This document shows positions 33,863 through 45,278 of a stretch of 64,000 bases of DNA, piece after piece. The position numbers and the translations under genes were made by a program. Source of the DNA: Moniliella sp. 'wahieum' (taxonomy: Eukaryota; Basidiomycota; Moniliellomycetes; Moniliellales; Moniliellaceae); the NCBI GenBank assembly GCA_003971905.1, contig RSEE01000005.1, positions 434,001 to 498,000 on the forward strand. Direction: 5' to 3'. Under the pieces are notes generated by a model, which did no database searches, was not told the origin of the DNA, and was given only the letters and a program-made list of their open reading frames with translations. Each line of letters begins with the position of its first letter. Position 1 is the first letter of the stretch.

Positions 33863-36800
33863 TTAAGACTGCAGTGAGGCCAAGAGGGAGCTGCGCCACC
33901 GGCCTCGGCCATGGCCAGACGAGGGCGGGCACGAACCTTGCCCTGGAGCGCGATCGCGGCCAAGGACATGTAAGACCGCATTAGGATCATGTTGGGGTCT
34001 TGTTCGGCTGGCGGCCTGCGTCGCGCCGCTGGCCCGCTCTTCGAGCGCTTGGAAGATAGCTTGTTCGCGTTCCACTCCCGCATTGTAGATCTGCGTACAT
34101 GCCTTCTCGCCCGCTTCCTCAAACGCCAACAGGGCCGCTTGCAACTCCACAGCGGCCTGGCGGTGGGCCGGCGAGAGCGGGATCAGCGCCTGGCACAGCC
34201 GTTCCACCTCGTCTAGATCGTAAACCAGTCAGCGTTCCATTCCCGAGAAAAGGGGGAGGAGAGAGAGAAAAGACGTACGTTGGGTTTCCTTCAGGCGATC
34301 TTTGAGCAACCGTTGGAGCGAATCAAACAGATAGTTCTCCTCGTGCACGGTGCCCTTGCGTCCGGTCTGCTGGTGCTTCTTTTCCTTCTTGCGTTGCTGC
34401 TTGGCAGCGCGCCAGGAAGAGTTGCGGGAGCGGTGGCTGGACGAGACAGTGGACGCGGCGCCAGAGAGCGCGGCAGTGTAGCGAGTAAACTGGGTGATCT
34501 GCGTCGAGGTATCCGACATCACCTCCACATGGTCCAACGCGGCGACCGCTTCATCGTCGAGGAAATTGCCCTCCTCACCGGCTGCAAGTGGAGACTTGGA
34601 CAGAAGCTCGACCAAGCGGTTGGCTTGCTTGTCAAGTTGTTCCCGCATCTCCTCCACCGTGTCCAGCAGGGCGCTTTGGGTCTCAAGGGCTTGCGGCTTA
34701 ATGTGGGTCTCCACCAGATCCGCACGGTTGGCCAACGCGCAGATCCGCCCCGCCTCAGCCACCTGATTGCCCTGGACCAGGAAAGAAACCGCTCCATCCG
34801 TGTCGCGCAGATGTTCCAGCGACACATGGGCAGCCTCAACAAATTGCCGCCCAGCTTGCAGGTCCGCTACCAGCCGTTCGGCCAAAGTATGCACCTCTAC
34901 CTGTCCGGCCGCGGACGGGTGTCGGTTCTGCGCAGTGACAGCAAGCATGAGTGCCGACTGCCAGTTGCCAGCCTGCACGTACGCCTCGATCGCGCGCTTT
35001 GCCTGGCCGCCCAGCACATACGCCCCCGCCGCATCCGCGTGCTTTTGCCGCCCCACGAGATAGTCGCCGTACAGCTCGTAAGCGCGCCGTAAAAGGGACG
35101 GGTGCCGCTCAAACGTCTTGATCCCAGTGGCGTAGAGTTCATGCTTGTTCATATACGCCAACGCCTCTTCCGCCTTGGTCGGTCCGGCCTGAGCGAGCCA
35201 GGTAAAGGCCTTGTCGTGCCGGCCCAGGTGGTCGTCAACACGGAAGCGCTGCAAGGCGACCGATGGCTCGCTACGCAGCGAGCGCAAAAACGGAAGGTAC
35301 TCGCGCGGATCCTTGCGCGGGGCATGCTGCGCCAACAGCAGGGCCAACGTAAAGTCGTACATGCCCAGTGCCACGTCGTACAACTTTTCGGCATCGGCAA
35401 GGAAAACGAGGTACTTGACGGCGGCCGCGGCCTCCTCGGGTTGCTGGGCATGGAGCTCGAGGAGATGCGAAAGTGCACCCTCGTAATCGGGAGGCATCAT
35501 GCGTACGTACGACGTCAAGATCGATTGAAGGTACTTGGCCGGGTTGCGCTCGAGCAAGACGGCACGCAGAGCGAGGCAAATTCGGTTCGTTTTCCCATCC
35601 ACCAAAGGCTTCTCTCCCTCCCGACAGGAGGGAGCGCAGCAAGGTACTTGGCATAGAGCGTGGCTGTCGTATCCTCGTCCTTGATGCTGGTCAGGAACAA
35701 GTTCATGTGGTCCGTGTCATCGACTTGACGAACAAAAAGGTCCAGATGAGCAAGGAACTGGTGAGGTGCCAGATCGTACAACAAGTTCAAGTCGATCCGG
35801 TGAGTCCGGCAAATCCGAAGTGCCGAACGGTACCGTTTGCGCTCAATGTCCCGACGCACCACTTCGAGGACCAAGGGCCGGGGCGAGATGGTCTCCAGGT
35901 TGCCGCGTGGCATCTGCAACACCAACGACATTTCTGACGGGATGGCAGTGACCAACCGGCTGCCCCGCTCCACTGCCCGACCCAGCGAATGCACCTCCTC
36001 CGAGCTTGGACTCGCATCCGACACGGCCGAAAGGGGCAAAAGCCGCACCTCATGTGCGTTGGTCGTCCAAACCAAAAAGCTGCCCGAGATGGTGAAAGAA
36101 TTGACGCCCTGACCAATCAACTGGCCGTTGGCATACAGTTTGGCAGTCGGAGACAGACCGATCAAGAGGCTATCCGACACGGCCAGCAGGTCCGAACAGA
36201 ACAGGGGCAAAGTACCCTTTGCCCGGGTACACTCGCCGCCCTGCAAAAGACGTGTAACAATGGGACGCACTTGGTCTTTTGCTTCTTCCATCAGCACAAA
36301 CTCGGCTCCTGGACTCGTCGGGTGAGTCAATGCCACCAAGCGGGCGCGTGAGACGGGCAAATCTCCCACGAATCGCTCGGTAGGTTCGCCCAGCTTGTCC
36401 GCTTGCCACTGGATGCTGGTCACGACCACCTCGTTCGTCGGTGCGGCAGACAAAAGTGCCACCTCGACCCCGCCGGCGGTTGAGGGTGCCAGGGCAACCT
36501 GCAATGGCTTCCCGCCTGATGAGATGGAGGGAATGCAGCCGATGCGCTTGGGAACCGGGACGGGCCGCCCTCCGAGAGGTGCGTTGCGTCCCATCGTGCC
36601 CCAATCAAACAGGATCAGGTCCACCGTCGAGTCCGAATATAGCACAGCCAAGATGTGTTGGCTCTGCTGGGGTGCAGATGCAGGCGAAGGAAGGCGCGTC
36701 CAAGAATAGTGCACAGGGGTGCTGGCAGACGCCTTTGTCTCGGCCCGCTCAAAGTCGGTGACAATCATAGTGCTCATGGGTGGTGGGACATTTTGCAGGC

Positions 36801-38509
36801 GGAAGGGCGTCAGGAGGGTTGAGGGTCCGTCTGCCACAGCAACGGCTGCTGCATCGAAGGGGGGCGGGTCCACCGTGCTCACCGTCTCAGCTGCCAAGGT
36901 GGCATGGACCACGTTGTGTCCCGAGGCGAGATACAAGTGAAGTGGGTCCTCGGGGTGCCATCTGACTGTTGCGCTAGGCAAGCCCGAGAGAGTTTGGAGG
37001 GGAATTTCTTGTTTAAGGTAGTAGTGGTAATTCCCCATTGTCCATACTTGCACCACGGTCGAAGCTGTGGCCTCGGGGGCGGACCGGACCAAGATGACAG
37101 CCAAGGCGCTTCCATCCGAGTTCCAAGCCAGGTCACGAACTACGTGGGTGCGAAGCCACGTCTGGGGCTGACTGGAGGTAGCAGGCCCCACAGATTGACT
37201 TAGCGCAAGTTGGGAGGGCAGGCCCGGCCCTCTTCGCGCAAGCTAAACTCGCCGTGACGTAGACCGTTGCGCTCAAAAAGATAACGTCGTGTCGGCCCGA
37301 GCGGCCGGGCGCCCATTGAAGGTCCGACGATTCACTGGCTTGGCCAAAACGCTGGGTAGAAGCAATGAGGTTACCAACGGGCTTGTAGGCCAATGCTTGG
37401 CTCACCCCGCGAACCGACTTGTCACTCGTCGAGGCCAACACCCCCGAACGGGCAAAAATGCGCACGACGCGGTTGTACCGGCTAGCTGGTGGGTCGGCCG
37501 CGCTGGCTTCACCCGCAGCCGGGGAGAGCTCCAGGTTAGACACTGCAAAAAAGAAGAATCGCCCTTCCAGCTGATGCGCGGCCGGCCATCGTCATCGGGA
37601 ACGTGCGGGCCACGCGTGTCGCGAGTGCTGCCGAGGCTTGTTGCTCCGCTTCAAGCTTTGCCGCCGCCTCGGCTGCGGCTTTGCCTTCAGAGCCGTGGAA
37701 CTGGGTCGCCTTGGATCCCCATCCAACATCGACCGGTTTATCTGGAATACCAGGCTGTTGGTCAATATGGCAGGCGCTCGCAGTGAGGAAAGGAAAGACA
37801 AACCTTGACCAAACTCGTCGGTAGCCAGGATCTGTTCCTTGACCACCTCAAACTCGCGGGTCATGACCAACACCTTCTCGCCAACCCAGGACATGGAACC
37901 ATCCTCCTGCTCAACGCGCGTGGGCATAGTGATGACCGCCAAAAATTCCTCATCTGGGCTCCATGCAGCGGCAGTAATGCCCTGCTCGATCGTCCCGACC
38001 ACATCGGGCACGAGACCGACCGCAGGGGCGTCCGGGTCGGCAGCGTCGTCGGACGCAAGCGGAGTGAGAACAATGTCACCACCAGCAGTGACCATGCAGA
38101 GGGCAGGCCCATACTGCGCCAGACTTCCTCCGTCTTGGAGGAACTGAAGCGAGATGACCTGGGCATGGCGTTCCGGCGGAGCGTGGAGCTGGGTGCTGTA
38201 GGGGGGGCTGTCAGCGTTGGCGGTGGCGAGAAGCGTGGGGGGAGCAGGAAGAAGAATTCGGGTGGGTTGGATTAGGCTATCGGTGGAAGGGGCAGAGGAA
38301 GCGGGCTGGGCTGTAGTCAGCTGCCAGAGCCACAGACGGACGGTGGCGCCAGGTGCATGCCCAGCGCCGGTCCCACTGGCTTCCGCACCGGCCGCAAAGA
38401 CGCGTCCGCTGACGGGATCGATGCCGATGGCCTCAATAGGCGCGGGGCCCAAACCGCCGCCAGGATGGGCGCCAAAGGACTCAAAGCCGACGAGCGCAAG
38501 ATTGCGCAT
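33863..38509 (-). CDS. ELP1: Elongator subunit Elp1/Iki3 (IKAP)
   Basis: Elp1 is the scaffold of the Elongator complex, which modifies wobble uridines of cytosolic tRNAs. The N-terminus MRNLALVG is characteristic. Two propellers follow: TAAAWSPDEEFLAVIT, ILATDEFGQ (intron 37803..37742), VGWGSKATQFHGSEGK, RVVRIFARSGVLASTSD and AYKPVGNLIASTQRFG. After TWLRTHVVRDLAWNSDGSAL comes the helical C-terminal half with TRLLQGGECTRAKG, RKRYRSALRICRTHRIDLNL and LFLTSIKDEDTTATLYAKYL. The TPR-like section includes YLQSILTSYVRMMPPDYEGA and GDYLVGRQKHADAAGAYVLG. A basic RAAKQQRKKEKKHQQ is the tRNA-binding stretch. A last intron at 34278..34213 precedes DEVERLCQALIPLSPAHRQA. Single-base frame changes occur near 37530, 37270, 35600 and 34050. 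The stop at 33863 is preferred because the tail then ends in an Elp1-like W-x-x-SLL. About 1,500 residues. Confidence 0.95.
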
Positions 38510-39706
38510 GGTGCCTGTTGGGGGGCGGAGGCGTGGAGGCGAAGATGGGAGGTGCAGTTTTTGCGTTTGCTTTTGCTTTTACTTTTGGAATTGTCAGTCT
38601 GACAAAAAATACAGCGCGGAAAAGAAAAGGAAAAGAAAAACAGCAGCGCATGGCACGTGACGTGTGATGGCCTGGTGCCTCTCATGATGTCATCGCGAAG
38701 TGTTTGTGCGACCGCAACTGCGCCCTGCTGCGCCACCGACCATCCTCACGCGGATCAAATTGAAATCCCGCGTGCATCCAAACACCCCGCCCTGTATTTG
38801 GGGTACGATACTGTACTTGAGTTCGATGCCCTACCCCCCTTGCTTCTTTCACCTGTGCGCAGACACCACCACGCTCTGATCGGGATGAACAACCCGGGGC
38901 GGTACGGGCCCAATTGTCTGGCCGAGAGCAAGATGGCGGGGGTGGATGAGCATTATACTTGGTCATACGGACTAAACCTTCAGCCTGCCCACACATTTTG
39001 TCGCGGCCAGCATCTGACGCATCAGGCATCGGGATTAAGGTCGAATATTGAGACGTGCCAACCTTCTTTGCCCACTCTACTACTACTGATCTCCCCAACA
39101 ACACCCACGGATTCAGTGTCTTGGGATCCCATTTCTCCCCCCTTCCCCACCCCCTTGTGAGGTGTGAGGGAAGCCCCCTTTGCTCCCCTTTCCCTCTTAC
39201 CATGTTGCGCGCATCCCCCCACTTTCCTCCCGACGTGGAATAAAAGCACGGAGGGACGCTTTGTCTTGGACTGGATTCGTTGCCCAAGTTGCGCAGGAAG
39301 CACTGCGAGGCGAGTATGGTTGTTGCCAGCCTGGATCCAAGCCGCGAAGAGCTGAGGGAGGGGATGGAGAGAATATAGGAGGTAAGTTGGGGGCTGCTGC
39401 ACCAGCTGGCAGAGTGTGTGGTTTGGGTCGGGGGGTAAGGGTGAACGATGGATTTTATGTCCCCCCTGTTTGGCTGGGGTTAGTTCATGTGTTTCAGTGG
39501 TTTGGTAAGGACTTGGGTGCAGTACTGTTCCCATATGCTGGGGCCCATCCGAACTCTTGCTGATGAACACATTAGTGTCAAGCAACTACGACCGGGCATA
39601 CCAATAGCAGTTTCTCTCTCTCTGGCATGCATAACGCACAGTGGATGCGACAATAGATGGCAACCGAATAAATGTCTCTCTGTACATCGCGCATTGATCT
39701 AACTAA
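38510..39706. other. ELP1 upstream region
   Basis: 1.2 kb with no supportable gene. It contains an A/G-rich patch (38610-38645), ACGTGACGTGTGATGG near 38650 and C-rich stretches. It lies between two same-strand genes. Confidence 0.5.
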
Positions 39707-40671
39707 CTACTTTTTCAAATTCTCACGAAGCGCATATGCATATGCATACGCACTGATCAAGATCAAGGGGAGGAGGCTGGGGTAGTACCTGTGGCGTGCT
39801 CTGCCCCGCCTTCTGTTCTGCGGTGGAGGACTGATCAGCAGATACACGTGCATTACACCGGCAAGCCATCTCCACCAGCAGCCCCTCTCGTCAGGTGGAT
39901 GATTACCCCCCAGTTGCCCCAACTCAGCCGATGGGCCTTCGCTCCCCCCCACCCCTTCCGTTCGTCGTGGCACCAACGGCGGCGGGAGCAGCCCCCACGC
40001 CTCGGAGGGGGAGCTGGTGCCACTAGGATGACAACTTGAGCTAAGGGGGGAATCGATCGCGCGCGCTTTTCCCTTTTCGTCCGACGCATCGGCCCGTTCG
40101 GTGCGCTGCTGGTGAAGACGAGTGAGGTGTTTGTGGAGCAAGTCGGGGTGGGAGAGCCAGGAGGAGGTTGGCGTGCCCGCAGGACGGGTGGGCGCCAACG
40201 CATTCGGACTCCAGCTCGGCGTCCACACTTCCAACGGTCCTTGCAGCGGCATCGTACCCGGTAAGTGTTCGTCGGGCGTGACGGGCGCCGTCATGGTACT
40301 GATTTGCAACCCGGCCTTTTCGGGGGGGAGGTGGGCCGGGGAATTGTGCCCCGAGGAGCTAGGGTGGGAGGAGGGGGGCAGCTCGTAGTACGGACCAACG
40401 GACATGACATTGATGTACGCGCCAGCGGGGCCTGTGAGGCCCCGACCGCTGTCGAGGCGTAGGCTGACGGGGGGGCGCTTGGTGCCTGAAGATGAGGGGG
40501 ACGGGGGGCGGAGGCGGAGGCGGAGACAGCGGCAGCGGCAGCGGCAGCGGTAGCGGCAGCAGAAGAAGCGGAAGCCGAGGTGGCAGCGGCGTAAGTGCTG
40601 TGCAAGGGCATCAAGCGGGGCGAGGAGGAGGCAGAGACGAGCGGGGACACTTGGGCTTCGACCATGGCCAT
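39707..40671 (-). CDS. Unrecognised Ser/Ala/Pro-rich protein
   Basis: I do not recognise this protein. From the ATG at 40671 it reads MAMVEAQVSPLVSASSSPRL, then a Ser/Ala run, then (in a second frame) LRLDSGRGLTGPAGAYINVM and SVGPYYELPPSSHPSSSGHN. A charged helix HPDLLHKHLTRLHQQRTERA follows before a basic, Ser-rich stretch. The last 50 residues (WRWLAGVMHVYLLI, LLPLILISAYAYAYAL) could be membrane segments, or the chain may end earlier. Composition suggests a mostly disordered regulatory protein. A frame change near 40490 lies in a C run. Support is codon bias and continuity rather than homology, so the ends are uncertain. Confidence 0.4.
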
Positions 40672-41544
40672 GGGGACGTGGGCCGCAGCAGGCAGCCGGA
40701 GGGGGGGCAGCAGGCGATGGCGGTGGCGGCGAGCAGAACAAGCGGCTTGCCGAGCGCAGGCCGCTCCTCCCATCCGGCCCCGGGCCGCCGCTGGCCGGCC
40801 GGATCGATGGCGGCAGGGGGCGGCAGGCGGCAGCAGCGGGGCAGTGTGGATGCGCTGTCTTAGCCGAGCAGCTGGCCCGGGGGCAGCCGGGGGGCAGCCG
40901 GGCCCAGAGTGGGCGACCGCTTACCGGTGGCCGCTTATTTTCACCTACAGGTGCCTGGGGCCCCACGCGAACGCACAGCGCCAGTGTGCCGCATGCGGCG
41001 CGATGGGGGTTGGGCTGCAGCGTTCGATGTCGGCACACAGGCACTCTGCCCTGCCCGGCCCCTGGCAGCCCCTCGGCGTGGGGGAGTCGAACGAATGCGA
41101 ACGCTGGACTTGCACACTCATATACGCCAGCTCTCACATCTCAAGCGCCCACTGGAAGCTGCTCCAGCTCTCCCCCAACATCTCAGATGTGCTCAAGCGG
41201 CTGCCGTTATAACATCGCAGCTGATGCTGCCATGACATTTGTGTGTAATTTGTGTAGGACATCGCCGGGATCAAGGGAATCGCAGGGTAATAGGAAAGGA
41301 CGCCGAGAGAGGACATCAAACAGGTGAGTTCATAAACACATTGACAACCTTTTGTCGGTTGTTGGCCATAGGAGACGCAACGAAAAATGCGGCCCGCAAC
41401 AGGGTTGGTATAGGAGGACGGAGTCTCCATCGTCTGGAGGAAACTGGCCATATTAGGCCAAGGAAACAAAAAAAAACTTACTGCGCACACCGGTGTACCA
41501 GGGGCCGATGCATGTCTAGCATACAGGCGTTTCACGCATAACGT
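40672..41544. other. Intergenic region between two minus-strand genes
   Basis: GC-rich left half and AT-richer right half. No supportable gene; one apparent tRNA B-box near 41085 was checked and rejected. Confidence 0.5.
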
Positions 41545-41609
41545 TTACACCCCGGAAGCGCCCTCCCTACCCACTGGATGCCTCCGGATGCTGAGACGCC
41601 TGTCGCTGT

Positions 41610-43477
41610 TCAGGCGTCCCTTCCCCCCCGAGGCGCCTGCGTCTCTTCGGAGGAGGTCTGTTCCTCGGACCACTCTGTTCCATCTCCTCCCCTTGTTCCT
41701 CCGTGGCAGCGGGGGCAGCACGGCAGCACGGGCAGCACGGGCAGCACGGGCAGCACGGGCACCGCGGCCACCGCGGCCACCGCGGCCACCGCGGGCAGCA
41801 GGAGCAGCGTGGGCAGCGGGAGCAGCGGGAGCAGCGGCCGCAGCGGCCGCAGAGGTGGAAGCGGCGCTTCCACGGTCCGAACCCGCACCGGTGCGGAGCG
41901 GATGTGTATGTTCTGGCGCGACAACTTGCGTGCCAAGGCCGATGTCGGTGCCTGTCCCGGAAACGTGCGTGGAGAGTAGCATCCTGCGAACCAACCCGAA
42001 GAAGACCCATTAGCCAAGCCCGCGCCGGTCCTCTCGTTCTCGCCCGATGCGAAGAGAGGGACGAGAAGAGGAGAGACAAAACAAACAAATAAAGCAGAGA
42101 AACGAAAAGGAGAGGGAAGAGGAGAGAGGAGAGGGAAAGTGGGACGTACTGAACACGGGGTGAACATGCGAGCAACAGTGAGATCGGTGCCTTCGGACGC
42201 GTGGCCATGGAGGTTGAGCATGGACAGGACGAGGAGGAGGCGGTAATTACCGGCTTCGCGCACGCTCATGTCGGGCAAAGCGAAAAAATGTCCAGTTGCT
42301 CGTCCAAATCCCGAGCGACATACGCACTGCTAATGGTGGAGCCAAGCAGATTGCGCGCATAATTGTGCCGCAGAACTTCCGGAGGCGAAGGTCGCCGCAC
42401 AGCTGGGTCGCGTCGAACGGGCGAATGCTCCCGTTGGGCCCGCATTCCATCCGGACGCGCCACGTAGAACGCTGGTGATCGATTATGCTGGATTAGATCT
42501 TCCGCGCGCCGGTTCATCTCCTCATTCGTCGGACGGCCAGGGACTACGGGCCCTGCACCGGCATCGGCACCGGCTTGCTGCCCGCCTTCGTCCTGAGCAA
42601 CAGGCCGAGCAGGCGGAATGGGTGGCTCATCAGGGCCAAGGAACACGCCAGGTGGGGGCGGGGGTACAACGGGTTGGTACCAGGGCAAAATCGGGGCGCC
42701 GCCATGGAACTGGAGGTGAAGGCCACGATCGGGCAGGGGAAGGTGGCCCTGGCCAGGCAGATGAGGGTTGGGGGTAACTCCGCTGTCGGGACCCGCCGAG
42801 TCCAAGTTGAGCAACATGCTGGATATTTGTGTCTCGGCATCGATCAACTGGGCAGGAGAGTGAGGAAAGAGGAGTCAAAGGTACTGTGGTGAAACGCCAA
42901 ACAAAATACGAGTCAGCTTTTGATACAGGTTTTTTTGATGTGTAGCGCCCCCCGCCTCAAAACTTGTGGGAAGAGGAAAGGACGAACTCAGGATTGATCG
43001 GCTCATTCGTCTCGGCATCGAAGACTCGTAGGCGGACAATAGTAGCTGGGTCAAGGGGCGCCGGTCCTGAAAAACGAAGCAAACAGGGACGAGAGGACAG
43101 GTGCGTTAGTATATTTTGGTCGAGAGGCGCATGACAGGTTTTCCTCTGGGGAGTAGGGAGCAAACAGAAATAAGCTTACCCTGTCACCAAATGCGACGGT
43201 CCGACCCCGGTCTGGCCCTTGCTCGAGAATCATCTCGTAGTTGCTGTCAAGTAACACACAATACGCAACGACAATAGTCAGCACCGGCACCAAAACAGCG
43301 CTAAAACGGGAGAAAGAGAGAGAGAGGAACAAGCTGCCTACAAGTCTTGGTATGTCCCAATGGCATATCCCTCTTCTATGCCCTCTGCCCGGGCCATCAA
43401 GCAACCGGAAGCTCCGGAGGGCCCTGGGGCGGGTCGGGGCCGGGGGCGGGCGGGGATGCAGAGGGGCGGTTTGCCAT
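41610..43477 (-). CDS. velB: Velvet-family regulator, VelB-like
   Basis: Velvet proteins are fungal DNA-binding regulators that couple development to secondary metabolism; VelB pairs with VeA or VosA. The velvet fold is spread over several exons: NYEMILEQGPDRGRTVAFGD (about 43250, after a TTGACAG acceptor), PAPLDPATIVRLRVFDAETN and DAETQISSMLLNLDSAG. A Pro/Gly-rich insertion of over 100 residues follows. Then come NYARNLLGSTISSAYVARDL, DLDEQLDIFFALPDMSVREA with GNYRLLLVLS, and finally YSPRTFPGQAPTSALARKLS with RQNIHIRS. A Pro-rich insertion at that point is typical of VelB rather than VeA or VosA. The N-terminus (ATG 43477) is Pro-rich and has a frame change near 43400. The C-terminal tail after 41880 is repeat-encoded; the frame is ambiguous and the stop could be 41545 instead of 41610. 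Confidence 0.85.
41711..41855. repeat. Minisatellite in the velB 3' coding end
   Basis: Two adjoining 9-bp repeat families: CACGGGCAG (about five copies) then ACCGCGGCC (about four copies), followed by GGGAGCAGC units. They encode low-complexity sequence in every frame. Confidence 0.85.
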
Positions 43478-44549
43478 ATCGACGGTGGTATTAAACGGTA
43501 GGCACCTGTAGCGCGGGGGGGGCAGCTCTGGGATCGAATAGGGGTGGGGCACTTGACGGGCGGTGGGGAGGGGGAGAAACGGGACTGGGGGCTGGGGGGG
43601 GAGGAGGGTGCGAGGGCTACACGGCTTTTATTCTTTATCGTTCGTCGCCGCGCCAGGCGGGCGGGGTGTGAAAGGGCAGGGGTGCGGTGGTGGGGGGGTG
43701 GGGGTGGAGAGGAGGCGCGGGCGGGAGGCGCGAGACGGGGAGCGCTGGGGAGAGCACAGCCTGCAAAGGCCTGCGCGGGGGGGCAGCGGTGGGGATGTGG
43801 AGGGCGACCCAGAGCACCGGTAAGACCGTGGCGGCCACCAAGCGCTGGCATTTTGCTGCGGCGTCGGCGTCTCTGCGGCGCGTGTGCGGTCTGGCGCCCT
43901 GCCCCCCTCGCCCCGCCAATGGGGGCATGCCGCCAGACGCCGACAAGCAGCTCCCACCCGCTCCCTTGGCGCCTGCGCCTATGCCACCCGTATAACACTC
44001 GATGCTCCTTGGTCCTTGCGCCCCGGCGCATGCCCGACGGGGGGCGGTGCAGTGTACAAAATAGCATCACAGCGTCACACCACAAGAAGCAGGCTGCTCC
44101 AAGCAGCGAATAGCACACCTACTAACACGCAACGCTTCTGTCCCATTGTGTGGCGCCCCCCCCACCTCCGTGCTTTTCCTGGCTGTATATAGAGCCTACG
44201 AGGAGGTGCTATCAGATGATATTCTTATAGTGCCTTCGCAGCCTTCGCTTGCTTCGTCTGCTTCGCTCTGTCAACATCTATGCCAGTGCGATGAGGCCTA
44301 GACAGGAGGGGGTTACCAAAACAGGGTCAACCAACACAGTCAGCATCCTCGATCAGTGGGGATCCTTTTCCTCGCCTTCCATTCTCGTCCCTTCCCGCCT
44401 TTCCTGCCCAACTCCTGACCGTTTCGCGTCAATTGATTCAGTACAAACAACCCCTCGTCTCCACTTAGCTGCCTCTCCTCTTCATCTTTTCCAAGTCCCC
44501 GTAGGATGGCCGGCATGAACTAACACACTCATCCACCCTATAATCGAGC
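43478..44549. other. velB upstream region
   Basis: 1.07 kb, G-rich on the plus strand near velB (43540-43740). A TATATAG element (44186-44192, plus orientation) has no recognised gene downstream. Long open frames on the plus strand at 43544-44113 are composition artefacts. Confidence 0.5.
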
Positions 44550-44869
44550 TCAAACGCTATATCTTTGGAGGATCCGAACGGAGCTAGGGGCAGGGCAGAG
44601 ACGCGTCGGGTGTGGTCGTTTCCGTCTTGCAAATGAATAAGCATTGCGGGGGCAGCCGGCAGCCTTGTGGCCAGGGCGACGGCAGTGGCGGCACGACTCT
44701 CGGCGTGGATTGAAGGGACACTGTGCGCGAGTGAGGTCGTTGGTGCGGCAATGAGGACACCACCAGTGAGCACGGGTAGGGGCATTATACGGTAGTGGAG
44801 GGACACGTCGAGACGCGACTCCGTCATATGCCCGATAGAGATCGTTGGCGTAGCCAGCCCCACCCACCC
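44550..44869 (-). CDS. Zinc-knuckle (CCHC) reading frame
   Basis: One frame on the minus strand carries a perfect CX2CX4HX4C knuckle, CRHCRRPGHKAAGC. Eight residues upstream is a second unit with the same spacing, CPHCRTNDLTRAQC, in which leucine replaces the histidine; both lie in 44759..44652. The flanks are basic and aromatic (GYANDLYRAYDGVASRR before, FARRKRPHPTRL after). The frame has no ATG of its own, and a stop sits just upstream at 44871. An overlapping frame with an ATG at 45034 covers the same DNA. Knuckles of this type bind single-stranded nucleic acid in RNA-handling proteins and also occur in retroelement gag. No other element part is seen nearby. Family not assigned. Confidence 0.4.
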
Positions 44870-45278
44870 GTCACGTGCAGGTCGGCGAGCAATAGGGTTG
44901 TTGGCGGATTCGTGTGCACCCTCCGTTATAGAAGTAGCTTTTCGCTGGCAGGCCAGCTCCCCGCCCGAGTCTCTTTCAGTGGGGACCAGCGGCACAAAGC
45001 TCCTTTTGCGCATGTCTGGCCAGCACGCCGCCATGAAAGTTGTGCGGCGTGTATACCTATCGCTCTACTCAACACCACTTCTCGCACGCATGTTGTAGAA
45101 GAAAAAAAGGCATGGATCCATATCACCGGCACAGCACGCATGCACGTGCAGCAGGATCATGCAGATCATGAGATCTCTGACAGACAAGAAACAAGAAGGC
45201 GGGGGCAACCGAGTGCCTTTTCCCTAGCAACAGAAAGAAAGAAAATCAGACATGGGACACCACACCAACAGGTGCGGT

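Noticed and set aside
41075-41110. CGTTCGACTCC on the minus strand, a tRNA B-box look-alike
   Set aside because: The flanking bases cannot pair as a T-arm and no A-box is found upstream.
43544-44113. 190-codon open frame on the plus strand upstream of velB
   Set aside because: Its composition is Arg/Gly/Pro-rich noise from a G-rich tract; no domain and no plausible promoter or stop context.
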